From Monilinia fructicola (lineage: Eukaryota; Ascomycota; Leotiomycetes; Helotiales; Sclerotiniaceae), in NCBI GenBank assembly GCA_008692225.1, contig VICG01000001.1:3201501-3265500 (forward strand): a stretch of DNA of 64,000 bases, read 5' to 3'. The translations under genes and the position numbers were made by a program. Below the pieces are notes generated by a model, which was given only the letters and a program-made list of their open reading frames with translations, did not search any database and was not told the DNA's origin. Shown here piece after piece: positions 1 to 13,196 of the stretch. The first letter of the stretch is position 1. Each line of letters starts with the position of its first letter.

Positions 1-300
1 AAGTAGTAAATAGTAAATAGTAAATAGTAAATAATAAATAATAAATAGTAACTTAAAAGTAGATAATAGATAATAAATAATAGATAGTAAATAGTAAATA
101 GTAAATAATAAATAATAAATAAATAGAATTAATTATATATTAAAAGATACTTAGCTTATAAGTAAGTACTATACTCTATACTTTATACTCTATCTAATAA
201 TCATAATGCTCGTTATCTTATATTATCTATTAATTATACTCGACTATTAATTGTTTATTTACTACTAACTACTATCTCTATATATTATTTATATTAAATA
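1..300. repeat. AT-rich degenerate tandem repeat
   Basis: The left edge is almost pure A/T and opens with repeats of a TAGTAAA-like unit that degenerate into TAATAAATA variants. No open frame of any length is visible. It resembles the AT-rich blocks at 1.3-2.4 kb and 25.9-27.7 kb, and could be old RIP-mutated repeat DNA or simple microsatellite expansion. No coding function is inferred. Confidence 0.7.
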
Positions 301-1300
301 CATCCCTCCTTTAATTCTCTTCCTTTCGTTTCGCTTGCTTCTTCTCTTTCCTTTTCTTGCACTTCCACGGTTGCCCAGATGGTTCATTGAACTTCACTCA
401 GTTCACTTAATCCATTCTTCAATGCTTTTTGGTTGATTAAAGTGATGCCTGGTTGTATTACTCGGTCAGTCAAATCAGATTGGATCAGATGAGATCAGAT
501 CAGATCAGATCAACTCAAATCAAAGCAATCCAACCCAACCTTCATCTTCATCGTCATCGTCATCTTCATCCATAGACAAACAAGACAGTTCTACCTAATT
601 CCTGAGTACAGAGCACTCCCTCCTACAGTAAGATGACCCAGGCACTCCTACATTGGATACAGATAAAACATTCATCAACTTCTACCTGCGTAGCTATCAA
701 ACCAACTCACCAACTCCCTAATCATACCCATCAACCCAAACCCTAACCACCATTTATTTATCACCGAATAGATTCATCATTCCCATGTTCGCATTGATCG
801 CACCAACCCATTTACACATGAGCATCTATTTATTTATCTTTTGATCTTGGTCCCGCAGGACGGTACAATAATGTGCCGGTATTACTTACTGTGATTGGTC
901 AATCCAGAGTCCAGACAGGATCGATCCATGATTGATTGATCAATACCTAGTACCTACCTACCTAGGTAGTAAGTAGCCAATCAATCAAAATTGATTATAT
1001 GATTCGAAAAAAACGTTCCAAGTTCCAACCGTTCCATCCTTTCAGTCAAAGCTACAGTAGAAGCTACAGAGGACGGGATCGAAACTTCGTGATGAATATA
1101 AGCTTAAGCTTCTTTGTCTTTGTTGTCTTTTCCGTCTCCTTCTTCTTCTTCTTCTTCTTCTTCTTCTTCTCCTTCCGGATCCAATGTTTGAGAGGTCAAT
1201 TTTAAACTTCACATTCATTATGTTGCATAGAGACTAATTAATCTTCGCAGTAGAAGAAGTCTAATTGTGATGTAATAGATTTATGCGATGAAGCTTGTAT
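301..1300. other. Intergenic region, no gene recognised
   Basis: Mixed-composition DNA with a short (GATCA) run near 485-515, dispersed TACCTAGGTA-like palindromes near 945-970 and a (CTT)n tract near 1137-1170. The only open frame, at 999-1205, owes its length to that CTT tract (poly-Phe) and is not a believable gene. Confidence 0.6.
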
Positions 1301-1309
1301 ATGTGTGTA

Positions 1310-1354
<45 letters not shown>

Positions 1355-2150
1355 TTATAATTATCTAATTAGTAGTTATTAGAAAACTAAATATATACGA
1401 TTTAAATAAACTATAATTAATTTTAAATAATAGAGATATTTAAAAAACTATTAAAAGTTTCGAATAAGAAAATTTATAATAGCAATCGATCTATTATTAA
1501 AAACGAATTCTAAAAGAGTAATTATAAAATTTTTAATCTTATTTTATATTTATTAATTTTAATAAGTAAATAATAAATAAATAAATAAAAGAATAAATAG
1601 ATTTAAATAAATTATTATTTATTCTCTCTTTTAATATTCTTAATCTACTAACTAATTATATTATATAGATTTACTTATAGTTATATATATATATACTTAT
1701 ATTAGATTAGATTATATTAATTATATTATATTATTTATTATATATTTATTATATTTATTATATTTATTATATTTATTATATTTATTATATTTATTATATT
1801 TATTATATTATTATATTATATTTATTATATTTATTATATTTATTATATTTATTATATTTATTATATTTATTATATTATTATATTTATTATATTTATTATA
1901 TTATTATTTATATTTATTTATTATTTATTTATTATATTATATTTATTATATTTATTATATTTATTATATTTATTATATTTATTATATTTATTATATTTAT
2001 TATATTTATTATATTTATTATATTTATTATATTTATTATATTTATTATATTTATTATATATATATTATATATATTATATATATTATTATATTATTATATA
2101 TATTATATTTATTATATACTAAGATTCTATAGCTTTATTTAATTTTAATA
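1301..2150. repeat. AT-rich block with (TA)n and a 9-bp tandem repeat
   Basis: A (TA)n run at about 1308-1352 is followed by almost pure A/T DNA. From about 1738 to 2050 this becomes a long array of the 9-bp unit TATATTTAT, with occasional unit losses. There is no coding potential. The array boundary at about 2110 is sharp, and a second and different array (TTTA) begins only 50 bp further on. Confidence 0.85.
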
Positions 2151-2162
2151 ATAGTTACTCTT

Positions 2163-2440
<278 letters not shown>

Positions 2441-2449
2441 TTTCTTTAT

Positions 2450-4440
2450 TTCTTTCTTTATTCCTTGATTTTTTAATTAAAAGGTCGAGATTCGAGAATA
2501 ATAATAAGTAAATTTTCTATTTCTTTTTTTTTTCTTTTTTCATCACCTCATTATCACTTCAATCACTTATAAATAAACTTTATATCTTCATATTAAAAAT
2601 CTCGAGTATAGTAGTTCCAATCAATATATGCATCCCTTATTTTCATTGGTGAGTTCATCCATCCACTTGGACCTGCAGCAATGTACATGTATGTATGTGC
2701 TCAGACTACAAGTATGGGATCAATTTGTTTCATTGAGACATATGGAATCATCAACGTATAGGTAACAAGGATCACAATACGTATATGTACTGCGAAGAAT
2801 AATCACATCGTGATCACATGAAAGAGAGAGAAAAAAAAAGCAGACAAACAGATTCAAGTCTTTTTTAATGTTGCACAGAAATCACGCATGTGGCCGTCGA
2901 ATACGAAGGATAATTGGCTGGGCATGAAAATTCCTCTTCGCACAAACATTCTTTTTCCGGGACTGGAGCCCAAAATATCAATGTGTGCTGCGGATAGAGT
3001 AATCGGATGCAGTTGCAATTTCTGCACTGCACAGCATAGCACAGCACAGCACAGTACTTTTTAAGTCTTGACTTGTAACACGGAAGTTTCCTGTTTCTCG
3101 AGTCAGTCGGTCAGTCTGCGACTACTACTCCTCCTCCTCCTCCTCTTCCTCCTCTTCCTCCCTTCCCCTTCATTTCTCGTTAAAGTCTTTTCTTCGGACG
3201 GTCTAACGGACGAACTCCAAATGTGAATAAATGTGATATCGTTCATTCAAAGTATTGGCCAAGATTAAACAGGTTGACATTTCAAACAATAATCTTCACG
3301 TAAGCGCTTTCATCATTTACAAACTTCAATTGGTATCCATTTCATTCAACCAGGTGTGGATGATATGATTTGGTGTTCCGTATCTTTTCTAGAAGCGCGC
3401 GGCCAGTGAGCGACTTCCAACGACCATAGCCAACATATGATTGGCTCTAAGCTTTCTCAACGTGCCGAGTTGGCTTGATTGAAGAGTCCCGGCACTTCAC
3501 GATTCATTCGTCAGGAATGCATCATCTTCTAATTTATCCTCATTATCGTTGTTGAAGATCTTTTCTCCGTCCTTTGACGCTCGCACATCGAGAACGGTTA
3601 CATCCATCACGTGGAAATGAAGGTCTATGTCTTGTCTGCCGTACGTGTCAAATTATCTTTGACATTCTACAAGCTTACACCATGTTGTTTCTTCACGGAT
3701 AATGGCCATCAGTGTGGCCCACTGACAGTGGAAAAGTCCCATACCACTCTCCTCTTGACTTAAGTTGTCCTTGGCGTCACGCTGTTTATGCATCTCGACC
3801 CAGTCTGGCCATGTAGTAATTTCTTATACCCATGCCAATCTTAAAGACACGTTCTGGTCACACCTTGATATCACTCATTGGTGAAGGTCTCTGTACACAA
3901 CACTTACTCGTAAGATTACCGCATGGTGTTATCGCATACGTGCCCTCACTCATTCAATCCGAGGAAAAATTATCCGAGTCCTCTGCCTCGACCATCGAGA
4001 GCGATGAATCTTTATTCCCCAGCAGGGACTCCAGGACCACGGGCTCATAGCCTCTAGACCGTTATCGAGGATCCAAGTGTTCTCCTCGCGGCGGGGGTAA
4101 TTGACCTTGGGTAAATCAATCTCATCTCCGGTTCGGCACGATCTACAGACCGAAAATCGATACCCGTTTGATCACAACATACCATAACATCCCATACAGT
4201 CCCTCATCACATCACCTCATAGACCTGAGTCCCTCACCGTCAAAGTATATAATACACAACACACAAACCTCGCGCTCAACATGATTCAAGGAACCATAGT
4301 CCTAACCCCAAAATCTATGGTCAACGTGTAGAGGGAGATGAATATAATGCTGGAGATAGACGTGGCAATGGTATCGTTCTTGTAAGATATGGCAATATAA
4401 GGATAGATAATATAATACCAATACCAACACAAAAATAGAA
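2450..4440. other. Intergenic region, no gene recognised
   Basis: Normal-composition DNA with a GCACA repeat near 3030-3055 and a (CTC/TCC) tract near 3125-3170. The only notable frame, 3832-4050 on the plus strand (72 codons from ATG), matches no family I recognise and has no convincing splice context. I see nothing here that can be called a gene. Confidence 0.5.
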
Positions 4441-4450
4441 GATGGAAAAA

Positions 4451-4630
4451 TCCTCATCCTCATCCTCATCCTCATCCTCATCCTCATCCTCATCCTCATC
4501 CTCATCCTCATCCTCATCCTCATCCTCATCCTCATCCTCATCCTCATCCTCATCCTCATCCTCATCCTCATCCTCATCCTCATCCTCATCCTCATTCTCA
4601 TTCTCATTCTCATTCTCATTCTCATTCTCA
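4451..4630. repeat. (TCCTCA)n / (TTCTCA)n hexanucleotide array
   Basis: About 24 copies of TCCTCA followed by about six copies of the one-base variant TTCTCA. Because the unit is six bases, every frame stays open. This creates artificial poly-Ser (plus strand) and Arg-Met (minus strand) frames that should not be annotated as genes. A (CA)n run follows at 4671-4692. Confidence 0.95.
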
Positions 4631-4639
4631 TATTCTACG

Positions 4640-4971
4640 AAGAAATTGACTCTTAATGATCAACTACGGTCACACACACACACACACACACATATGTATA
4701 TATATATAAACCACCCACCATACACAGCTTCCTTACACTATCCATCCAATCCATCCAATCCATCCAATCCACCTCTTCAGAACCTAAAGGTAATGCTTTA
4801 GCGTCATCTGATGCATATCCTGCATATAGATAGGTTTTGGATGTATGGGTTGGAGACTTGGGCTTTGGGTGTTGGTGTGGATGTAAAGGGTTGGAAATAT
4901 AGAATAAATGGATGGAGAATAGTAGAGAAATGATTTTATATTTGATATTTATAGGGGTGGTTCGTGGGGAG

Positions 4972-5006
<35 letters not shown>

Positions 5007-8000
5007 ATATTATTCCTTTCTCTTCTGTTGTCGATGTTGAGATTTGGATATTGGGATTTGGATGTTGGTATGTTTTAGGTGGGTTTAGGAGGGTGCTTGT
5101 TTGTTTGATTGGGTTTGGCTGGCTGGTTGGTTAGTTTGGATGGATAGATGGATGGATGAATGGATGGATGAATAGATGAAGGATTTCTTTTGGACTTATC
5201 TTCCCCCTTTGCTTCTTTCCTGTACCTCTCTCCCTCTCCTTTGATAACAAACTCCACCTCCACCTCCACCTCCACCTCCACCTCCAATTCCGACTCCATC
5301 AACCACAAACCTCCCAGCCCCCACCCTCCCTTCCAAACCCCACCAACAGACCAATATCCCTCACCCCAAACAATCCCAATCCCAATTCCAACTCCAATCC
5401 CCACTCCCGTCCCCAAGCCCAGCAACACCATCATCATACAGCATATCATCGCCATCCCGCCATCTCCGCATCACGCCCATTCTCACATTGGCAATCCCAC
5501 ACCGCACGCCTTCCTCCACTCGCCCATAGATAGGTACCTGGTCATGCATGCATTCTCAGACCCGAATCTTCCCTTCCCTGGGATGTTCAATCGGGCGGGA
5601 AGATATTTCTGTGATGTCTTGGATGTCTCCTGGTGCTGGAGGTAGCTTGTCGGGGCTTCCCTTCCCTTCTCTTCCCTTCCCTTCGTTCCCTTCCCTTCTG
5701 TTCCCTTCCCTTCTTCGGTGGTGACGTGATCGTTGATTGGATCTGGATCTGGATCTGGATCTGGATCGGAAGAAGGGGCGTGGGTGCGCATACATACATA
5801 TATACATACATACACGCCGTATTGGTTAGCATTTGCATTTCCCGCCTTCGGTATACGGATGGGCCCTATGATGAATAGCGAGGTTACGCGTGAAGTTTGT
5901 GGAAAATGTATAGAGACGTCTAGATGCAGATGCAGATATAGAGTATTGCATTCCATCTCATGCACGATATCCGAGATGATTACCGCCGGCTTAGATTATC
6001 TTTTTTTGCATTTTACATTTTGCATTTGGGTATCTTGATGTAAATACTACTCTGGATCTTGCGGAACATCTTCCTAATGTGATGGGGGAGTCGAAGTGTA
6101 TGTGTAATCTTGCGCACTGCTGTCGGTGTTGGATTGTTGATATGCGTCGCTGTGATACGGTAGGTGGTATCCTGATGGCGATGTTGCGTACATGCATGCA
6201 TGCTCTTACGGATATCATTTCCCTCGTCGGTATGAGGTCTCTTGATTAGTATCGAGAGGATTGAGAGGCACTGACCAATAGAGAGACAAACAGACAGACA
6301 GACCCAGCTCGCCACAACAACAAAACGGTTCAATGACAAAGACTTTACACGGTAAGTCCCTGGCTCCATCTATCTATCTTTCATTCCCTTCCACAGGAGC
6401 CCATTTGTGACCACGGAATTCAAACTTGCCGATATTCTTCACGGCTCACCATCTCCTGAGACTCACACTACCGAACAAACATTATGGTAATCTACCATGA
6501 TTATACAGAATCCTATCAACTCCTCATATGGCACATATATACTTTGTACATGTCATAGCAGGACATACTTCCAACCTGCATATTGGCAGATTTCTTACAA
6601 ATACTAGGTTAAGGTTATATTAATTTTAAAATACTTATTAATAAAGGTAAGATCTTACCACCCATCCACTTGGATGTTGGTTCAACTCTTGAGCTTTGAT
6701 ATGGGTAACTCTGCTTTAATAGTATTATGAATCCTAAATTCGATTGTTAGTATTATGAAAAAGTGGTCATCTTCAAGTATTTTATTCTTATTAGAATCAT
6801 AAATTGCTTTTTCTTTCTCGCTTCCCCGCCCCCTATTTCGAAAGTATTTATTCTTCAATTCGATTATAACATGCCAAAACATTCTACAACTTCAATACTA
6901 GTAGCAATGACAATAACAACAACAATAATAATAATAAAACTAATTTTTGAAGAAATTTCTCAAATTATAGATATAATCATACGCCTGAAATGCTTGTCCA
7001 AATGTACCGTCGGATTCTCCAACGAGTACGAACTTAGCAATTAAGCAGGAAGGAAGCCTTCAGCGATCCAATGAGTTGTATTCTTCCCATTTTCACAACC
7101 TCTACAAAGTCACAATAATCTTACCATCTCTAACCCTGTCCCGGATAGTTTCCAAGTCAAGGCAAGAAAGACCTCGTCAAGTGTTCCCTTGTGTAGAGAT
7201 TCAAAGCATACATACCGGACATTTACGTTCGGATTTTCCACACGCAAGTGCTCTCAATTTAGCATCCGATTACCAGGTTTCGCACTTGTCTAACGCGGCC
7301 GTTACGCTTCGACGAGTATTCTCGATCTGCCATCACAGGCTTTGCAGCGTCACCATCATTATCACTTTGATCTTCGGCGCCGGAATCGCTTCCAGGAGGG
7401 TGATCTTCCATAGATTTATAGCAGGTATACTTCATTCAATACACGTAAAGAAATGAAGCTCGGTGAGCTATACTCACGCAATCTGATGAATGGGATAGAT
7501 GTGGGTCTATGAATTAAAATTAATACACTAACTTCAAGAAATATACAATAGATGGCTGATGCTGTGTCCTGTTTGCAGAAATAAGGCGATAGAGATCCTA
7601 AGCTTGAATGGATGATGATGATAAATATTTTTATAGGATGCTAGGATGTAGTCGTAAATCATATTGTACATGTGCAAATTTTATGACGGTGGTCCCATAC
7701 AGTCAAGATGAAGGATAAGGGTCTCGAGAACAGTATGAGATGTCCTGGTCACAGGATTGCTGAGTGTCGTCTAAGCTGGGAGCACGCCTGATACAGGGCA
7801 GGGGGAGGGAACATTCTGAAGGGATAGGATGGTGGGATACCGCGGAGGAAGGTCTGTGGTTATTGAGACCACGTATGGAAGAAAGCAACCGGCGGCAAAG
7901 ATCAAGCTCGAAGTGCAAATTTCAAACTTCAAAATAAAGTAATTGGCGGATTGGAAGAAAGCATTCGAGAGCGAGGATTCAAGAGCGAGGATTCGAGAGA

Positions 8001-10839
8001 GGTGAGAAATTTAACAAGCCTTTCTTGGTTCGCGATAGGAAGTCTTCAGCATGCAAAACCAAGATTCAACCTCATTCCAAAACACTACGAGGCTAGATGA
8101 GATGCTGCTAAGATATCCATTCTGGAATATCCTCATAACTGTGGCCGATAGATTGATGCATTTAATTGAGGCTCCTTGCCATTCGAAACATTTACAGAAA
8201 GCGCATATGCATATCTGTATCCTACCGGTATTCGATCTCTTGGGTTATCAACTTGCTAACTATTCCTACATACTGCGAGCATGTATTGAGTATACTGGTG
8301 GATGGTAAGTAAGTACCAAGTAGATGGATTATGTTCAGCCTGGGATTTAAAGGGAGGTGCTCGAATTGTGACGGGCGGCGGTTTTAGGGGATAGGAGGAG
8401 GGATCTTATGTGGTATTTTGCGAAGTTATACACAATAGAATACTCCCCTCCCACCTCTCTCTTCCCTATCTATTCTCGCTAAGTACAGCGTTCACAGGTT
8501 CATCCCTCACACCCAACCCCTCGTAACCCCATCCCCAAAGTCACCCAACAAACAGCTCCCCTACAGCCAAAATAATGTGAAAGACCCTGCCCACCGTGCA
8601 GACGCAGCCTATCCATCCTCTCCATCGCCCAGCCCCACTTTAAATCCTCTCAGAACGCAACTCAAACGCAGGAATCCGCTCCGGAAATCCACACATCAAC
8701 TTGTTCTCGCAATGCTAAGAACCATGCGGATAGAGCCGAAGACCGGTTTCCCATGCGTTGGAATGGACTCCTTTGATATCTAATATCGCATCGTGAAATC
8801 CCTCGCTAGCCTGGAATCTTCACCCGCGCCAAGTCTTGCGAACGTCAAAACTTTGACCCGAATTACATTTTCCGTTGTCACTATCATCGAATTCCTGAGA
8901 CATGGCCAGCGCCCAGTCCGCCGTCGATACTCAGTCCCCATGGCTAGTGACGGTAAATTCCCCGGTGCTCACAGGCATCAAGCGTTTCCCCGTATCGAGT
9001 CCTCCACCAGTTGAGAGCTACCCATCCACCCATTAGGAACATCAAACAAAAAAACACGCAAGCGAAAAAAAAAAAACAAAAGAAGAAATTGATGCAATAA
9101 CCACTTGGCATTTACCCATAAGACAAAACAAGACGAAATGAAAAGCAACGAGACGAGACGAGAGCAGGAAAAACCGACCTCTTCCCTCGCCCAATAGAAT
9201 TGGTTCGATCTCCGCACTGCGATGCATCTCCATGACGAATCAATCTCACCATCAAGCGAACGAGCGGTCCGAGGATCAGATCTTCGCTCTCGCGAGAGAG
9301 ATATCGATCTGGCTGGGATTCGTGGGAGGGGGAGAGATTGACGATGCGATGGACGGACAGACGGGACGGGGGCGTCCAAATGCGGGCTTACGGGCGATGA
9401 GGGAGACGGGGCGAGGATTTGATTTGTGTTGATTTGATTTCTGAGGTGTCAGGCTCGAGCTTCACGATTGGCGAAGCGAGGCTTGGGACCGAGTTGTGAA
9501 GACAAAGGGGGGATCAGGAGCATCGACTGTCCATTTTAAGAAAACCCGCAATCTCCCGACAAAACAACACGTGTGATGGGCCTCTCTCTCTCGAGATCAT
9601 GCACGCGTGCGGTTATTGAAATGTATTCGTTTGGGTATCGATGGGGATGTATGGCGTAAAGATATGAATGCTGTCTATCCATGGGCTGATGCTTAAGTGT
9701 GGGATGTCCTCGAGGATCCAGATTCGAAGGGGTGCTGCGCTTCCAATCGTGTGATTAGGGAATGGGGGTGAAGTGGAAGATGGGATGATGTTAACTCGGG
9801 TAGGTGAAGCGGGCTGGGGATAGAGGATGTTGAAGGTGAGAAGTTTGATGGTGAAGATGAACGTTCAGGTGCTGTGTGTGGGTATCGGTTGTATGAGGAT
9901 GATACACACACACACACACATATATATATATGTATATGTATATGTATATAGGTATGCTTGATTACCGCGTATACTAGCTGACAGACGGTACCCACAAAGG
10001 AGAACATAAACTCCACGCGCAATCTCATCAGAAAAATCCATCGTGATGAGAAAATACATACATTGAATGGATTACGAACCTCCATCAAGCACCAGGACAC
10101 ATCATCTCGCGTCTTTCAAATCAACGAGCGTGGATTTATATTTATCTATTATTTGCTATTACATGCCCTCCTTAGTCACATACAGGCGCACACACAGAGA
10201 GAGAGATCCACACACACATATTCAGACAGACCAATCCACCAGCTTGAACAAACAAACATATAAAAATATATAATATATTCCTCCAAGTCCTCATCATCTC
10301 TCGATAGAATATCTCGCTCCAGCAGCAAGCATCAGGAGCACCCACTCATTTACGTCTATCCATTCCCTACTGTCCACTATGCATCCACAATCCACAAGCC
10401 AAGAAAGTTCGACAAAATAAAATAAAATAAAGGTAGATGACAAGGAAATAGGGTATGTGCCATATATGCATCAAACAAACTCAAAAAAGCACTCTCATCC
10501 CCTCCACGTCATCTGCTCTACACATTCTTTACTATGATATGTGCTCAGCATCTCTCTTTCTCTTTCTCTTTCCCTTTCCTTCCCTCCCTCCCTATACAAA
10601 AGAACCCTATGCAACAAAGTAGAGAATTTTGTGACGCTAAATGACCCAAGGAAATCGTTATCTTGTGTTTAATAATAATACCATCACGCTTTCTACCAAG
10701 GAGCTCGCTTGCAAGCCAATAGCAAAAAGGTGACGAGATGAGGTGAAGCGAGAGAAGGTAATGCATCCTTCACATTACATGGACTCTCTTCATTCCTCCA
10801 CATCTGTTTAGACAAGGAAAAGCGAATCGACTAATGATT
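4640..10839. other. 6-kb gene-free region with many microsatellites
   Basis: No open frame here shows recognisable domains or family similarity. It holds many short tandem repeats: (GT)n near 4973-5003, (CCTCCA)n near 5255-5285, (CTTCCC)-like tracts near 5655-5715, (TGGATC)n near 5736-5766, (CA)n/(TA)n near 9905-9955 and (CTTTC)n near 10552-10585. The overlapping short frames at 5075-6370 on both strands are products of these repeats. The 3' end abuts the stop codon of the FLC-family gene. Confidence 0.6.
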
Positions 10840-13196
10840 CTAATAAGCCATGCCTCTATAAGCACCGCCTCCCGAGTTCTCGCCTCCGAAATTCATATTC
10901 GGCACGGTGGGCTGACGACTGTCGTGAGCACCCGCCACCGGGCAGCAGCCTCGACGAGGTTTTCTTGGCTGCGCGAATAGGGGTTTGCGGGTTCGTTCAT
11001 GAAACTTGAGGGTTCGTGTGATTCGTGCGTGGAGTGGAGATAGGGGTGCTTGTTATCGCCGTCGTAGGAGTGGATGCTGGATTTGGAGTCCATGAGAAGG
11101 GAGTTGCGGGCATCGAGAGGAGTGAGGTTGTCGAGGTCGCGGTTGAGTTTTTCTAAATGGAGGTTAGTTTTGAGGGGGTTGGAAAGGGAAAGGGGAATGG
11201 GAGGGGATGAACTGACCAGCTTCCTTGCGGCGCTTGCGATGGGGGTTTTGTTTGATGATTGAAATTACGGCGTTGACACCAATGAGGATGGCGAGGGTAC
11301 CGGTGAGGACGGATTGAATGGCGATGAGAACAACGCCGGTGACGGTTTGCGTCGTTTCGGCGATGCCGAGTTCTTCGACAAAGACGAGGATACATATGAC
11401 GGAGAGAACGCGAACCGCTTGAACAAACATGTTGATGACGTTTGCTGATTTTCTCTCGAAAGGACGACTCCAAAGGAGGAGACCAAGCACTAATGGACGA
11501 GTTAGAATGAGATTTCTGGAATTAATGAATCAAGGTACTTACTAGCAGCTTCAATGATCAGCTGAGCGACAGTTTGGGTGAGACCATGTCCATCACCTGC
11601 GGCCAATACACATCATCTTTGGCAAACATGTAGATGATAGCCGGGACGAACAACCACCAGTAATCCTTCTTGTAGTTCTCGTAAAACATGCTGTACTTGA
11701 GCCAATTATCCTTCTTCTCATACAATCCCGATACATCTCCATCTCGCTCCTTCATTTTCTTGGCCGCAGTAGATATCTTGTAAGCGAAGAATAGAAGAAC
11801 CCCGGTGAAGATAGTTAATGTTACAGCGGCAAGTGTTTTCGCGGCCCAGGAATCCCCATTGGTAAATTGAAATATACAATACAGCACCCAGACGCCATAG
11901 AGCGCGAGGATCAACTGCACCATGAGACGAGCCATGGTTTGCCAATAATGTTTTCGAAACCCCGTGAGACTCTCGGGGAAAGATGCGAAGAGTGCCCAGG
12001 TCTCGAGCATGACTTTGAAGGCGAGGACGGCAACGACAATGCCGGCAATAACGCATGCAACGATCAGGAGAACGGTCATGAAAGTATTGGCTTCGGGAAC
12101 GGAGAGCTCTTCGACATATGCTTTGATTCCTGCTACCTTTTCTTCGATGATTGCGGTGGCAGTGGTGGTATGGCTAGCACCATCCGTCGTTCCATTCACT
12201 GTCGTCACGATATCTCGTGCGTTGAGGATAGAGTCTGAGAACAATGATCGTTTGCCCGGAGTCTGGGTTGATCCATCAGAGAATACCAAGGTAGCATTAC
12301 GCAAATACGTAACACTATCAGTCGTCAAGTTACCACCAGTAGCGGCCCGGAAACTATCAATCGATTGCTGCATGGCAGTCCAAGGAATGATCCCCGTACT
12401 GAAGCCAAAGTTCTTGGTGAATTGACGATAGACGGGAGGATAGTTCACAGACAGCATTCCATTCATAGCCATACCTTGAAACCAAGTTACGCACTCCATA
12501 AAGGACGGACTGGTTGCAGCAGCTCCACTGGCACTCGCTCCACTTGCAGCAGCACCCAGTGCAGAAACCCCACCTACGATCGCAGCAGCACCAGCTACGC
12601 CGGCCGCAACATAGGATACAGCAGCAATGGCGGTGGTCTTTCCATTGGTGACATCTGCTTGAACGCAAGCAGCTTCCACTTCGGTATTCAAGTCCTTGAG
12701 CACGATTGTAGCGACGGCGGAAATATCGGGGACGGAGAAGGCAATTGCGGGAATCATCGAGGAGTACTGATCTGGGATCGCTTGCGTTCCAGAGGCAGCA
12801 AAGGTTCCCACGGGGACTGCATGAGAGGATTAGCCCCGACTATCTTTGAGACTCGCGATGAGAGGGACAAAACTTACCCGGACATAATTGTGATACGTAT
12901 GTGCTCGAATCACACGGGTTGAAGGTGTTTGAATAGACCGAAATCCCATAGGCCGTCACGTCGACCTTGGCGGTGACATTTTGAGATTTGGAACTCGATC
13001 CGGCCACATCGAAGGTGACTGTTTTCGCGTCATTGTCGTATGTCACGGCCATCTTCTGGACCGTGATAGTCGAGTCGGCCAAGCATGATGTGTAACCTGT
13101 TGTCGTGAGAGTTTGAGCTGCAAGAACTCTGCCCGGCAGAGTTCCGAATAAGAATAAGGAAAAGGTCGAGAGTGTGGAGATTGGCCGCAGCATCAT
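10840..13196 (-). CDS. FLC/TRP-like membrane protein, four exons, two frame breaks
   Basis: Fungal TRP-like/flavin-carrier (FLC) family: a secretory signal (MMLRPIS..., cleaved near RVLA-AQ), a lumenal ML-like domain, then about nine membrane segments. The family is placed in the ER or plasma membrane and linked to FAD/haem and calcium transport and cell-wall upkeep. Exons read 13196-12878, 12816-11543, 11489-11217 and about 11152-10840. Introns have GT...AG ends, and the last has a CTAAC branch site. The reading frame fails twice. At about 11,613 exon 2 leaves frame just before the conserved GDGHGLTQ segment, which continues one frame over. At 10,940-10,942 a CCC run looks one C short, and the typical tail (PNMNFGG...AYRGMAY, TAG at 10,840) lies in the new frame. 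Read literally, the product stops at 11,558 after about 525 residues instead of the family's usual 700 or so. Family assignment is confident; pseudogene versus sequence error is undecided. Confidence 0.88.

Noticed and set aside
4302..4801. Long overlapping frames encoding poly-Ser (plus) and poly-Arg-Met (minus)
   Set aside because: They are translations of the TCCTCA hexamer array, which cannot contain a stop in any frame.
9190..9215. GGTTCGATC as a possible tRNA T-loop (also near 37,679 and 38,929)
   Set aside because: No matching A-box, acceptor stem or T-stem pairing could be found around any of these sites.
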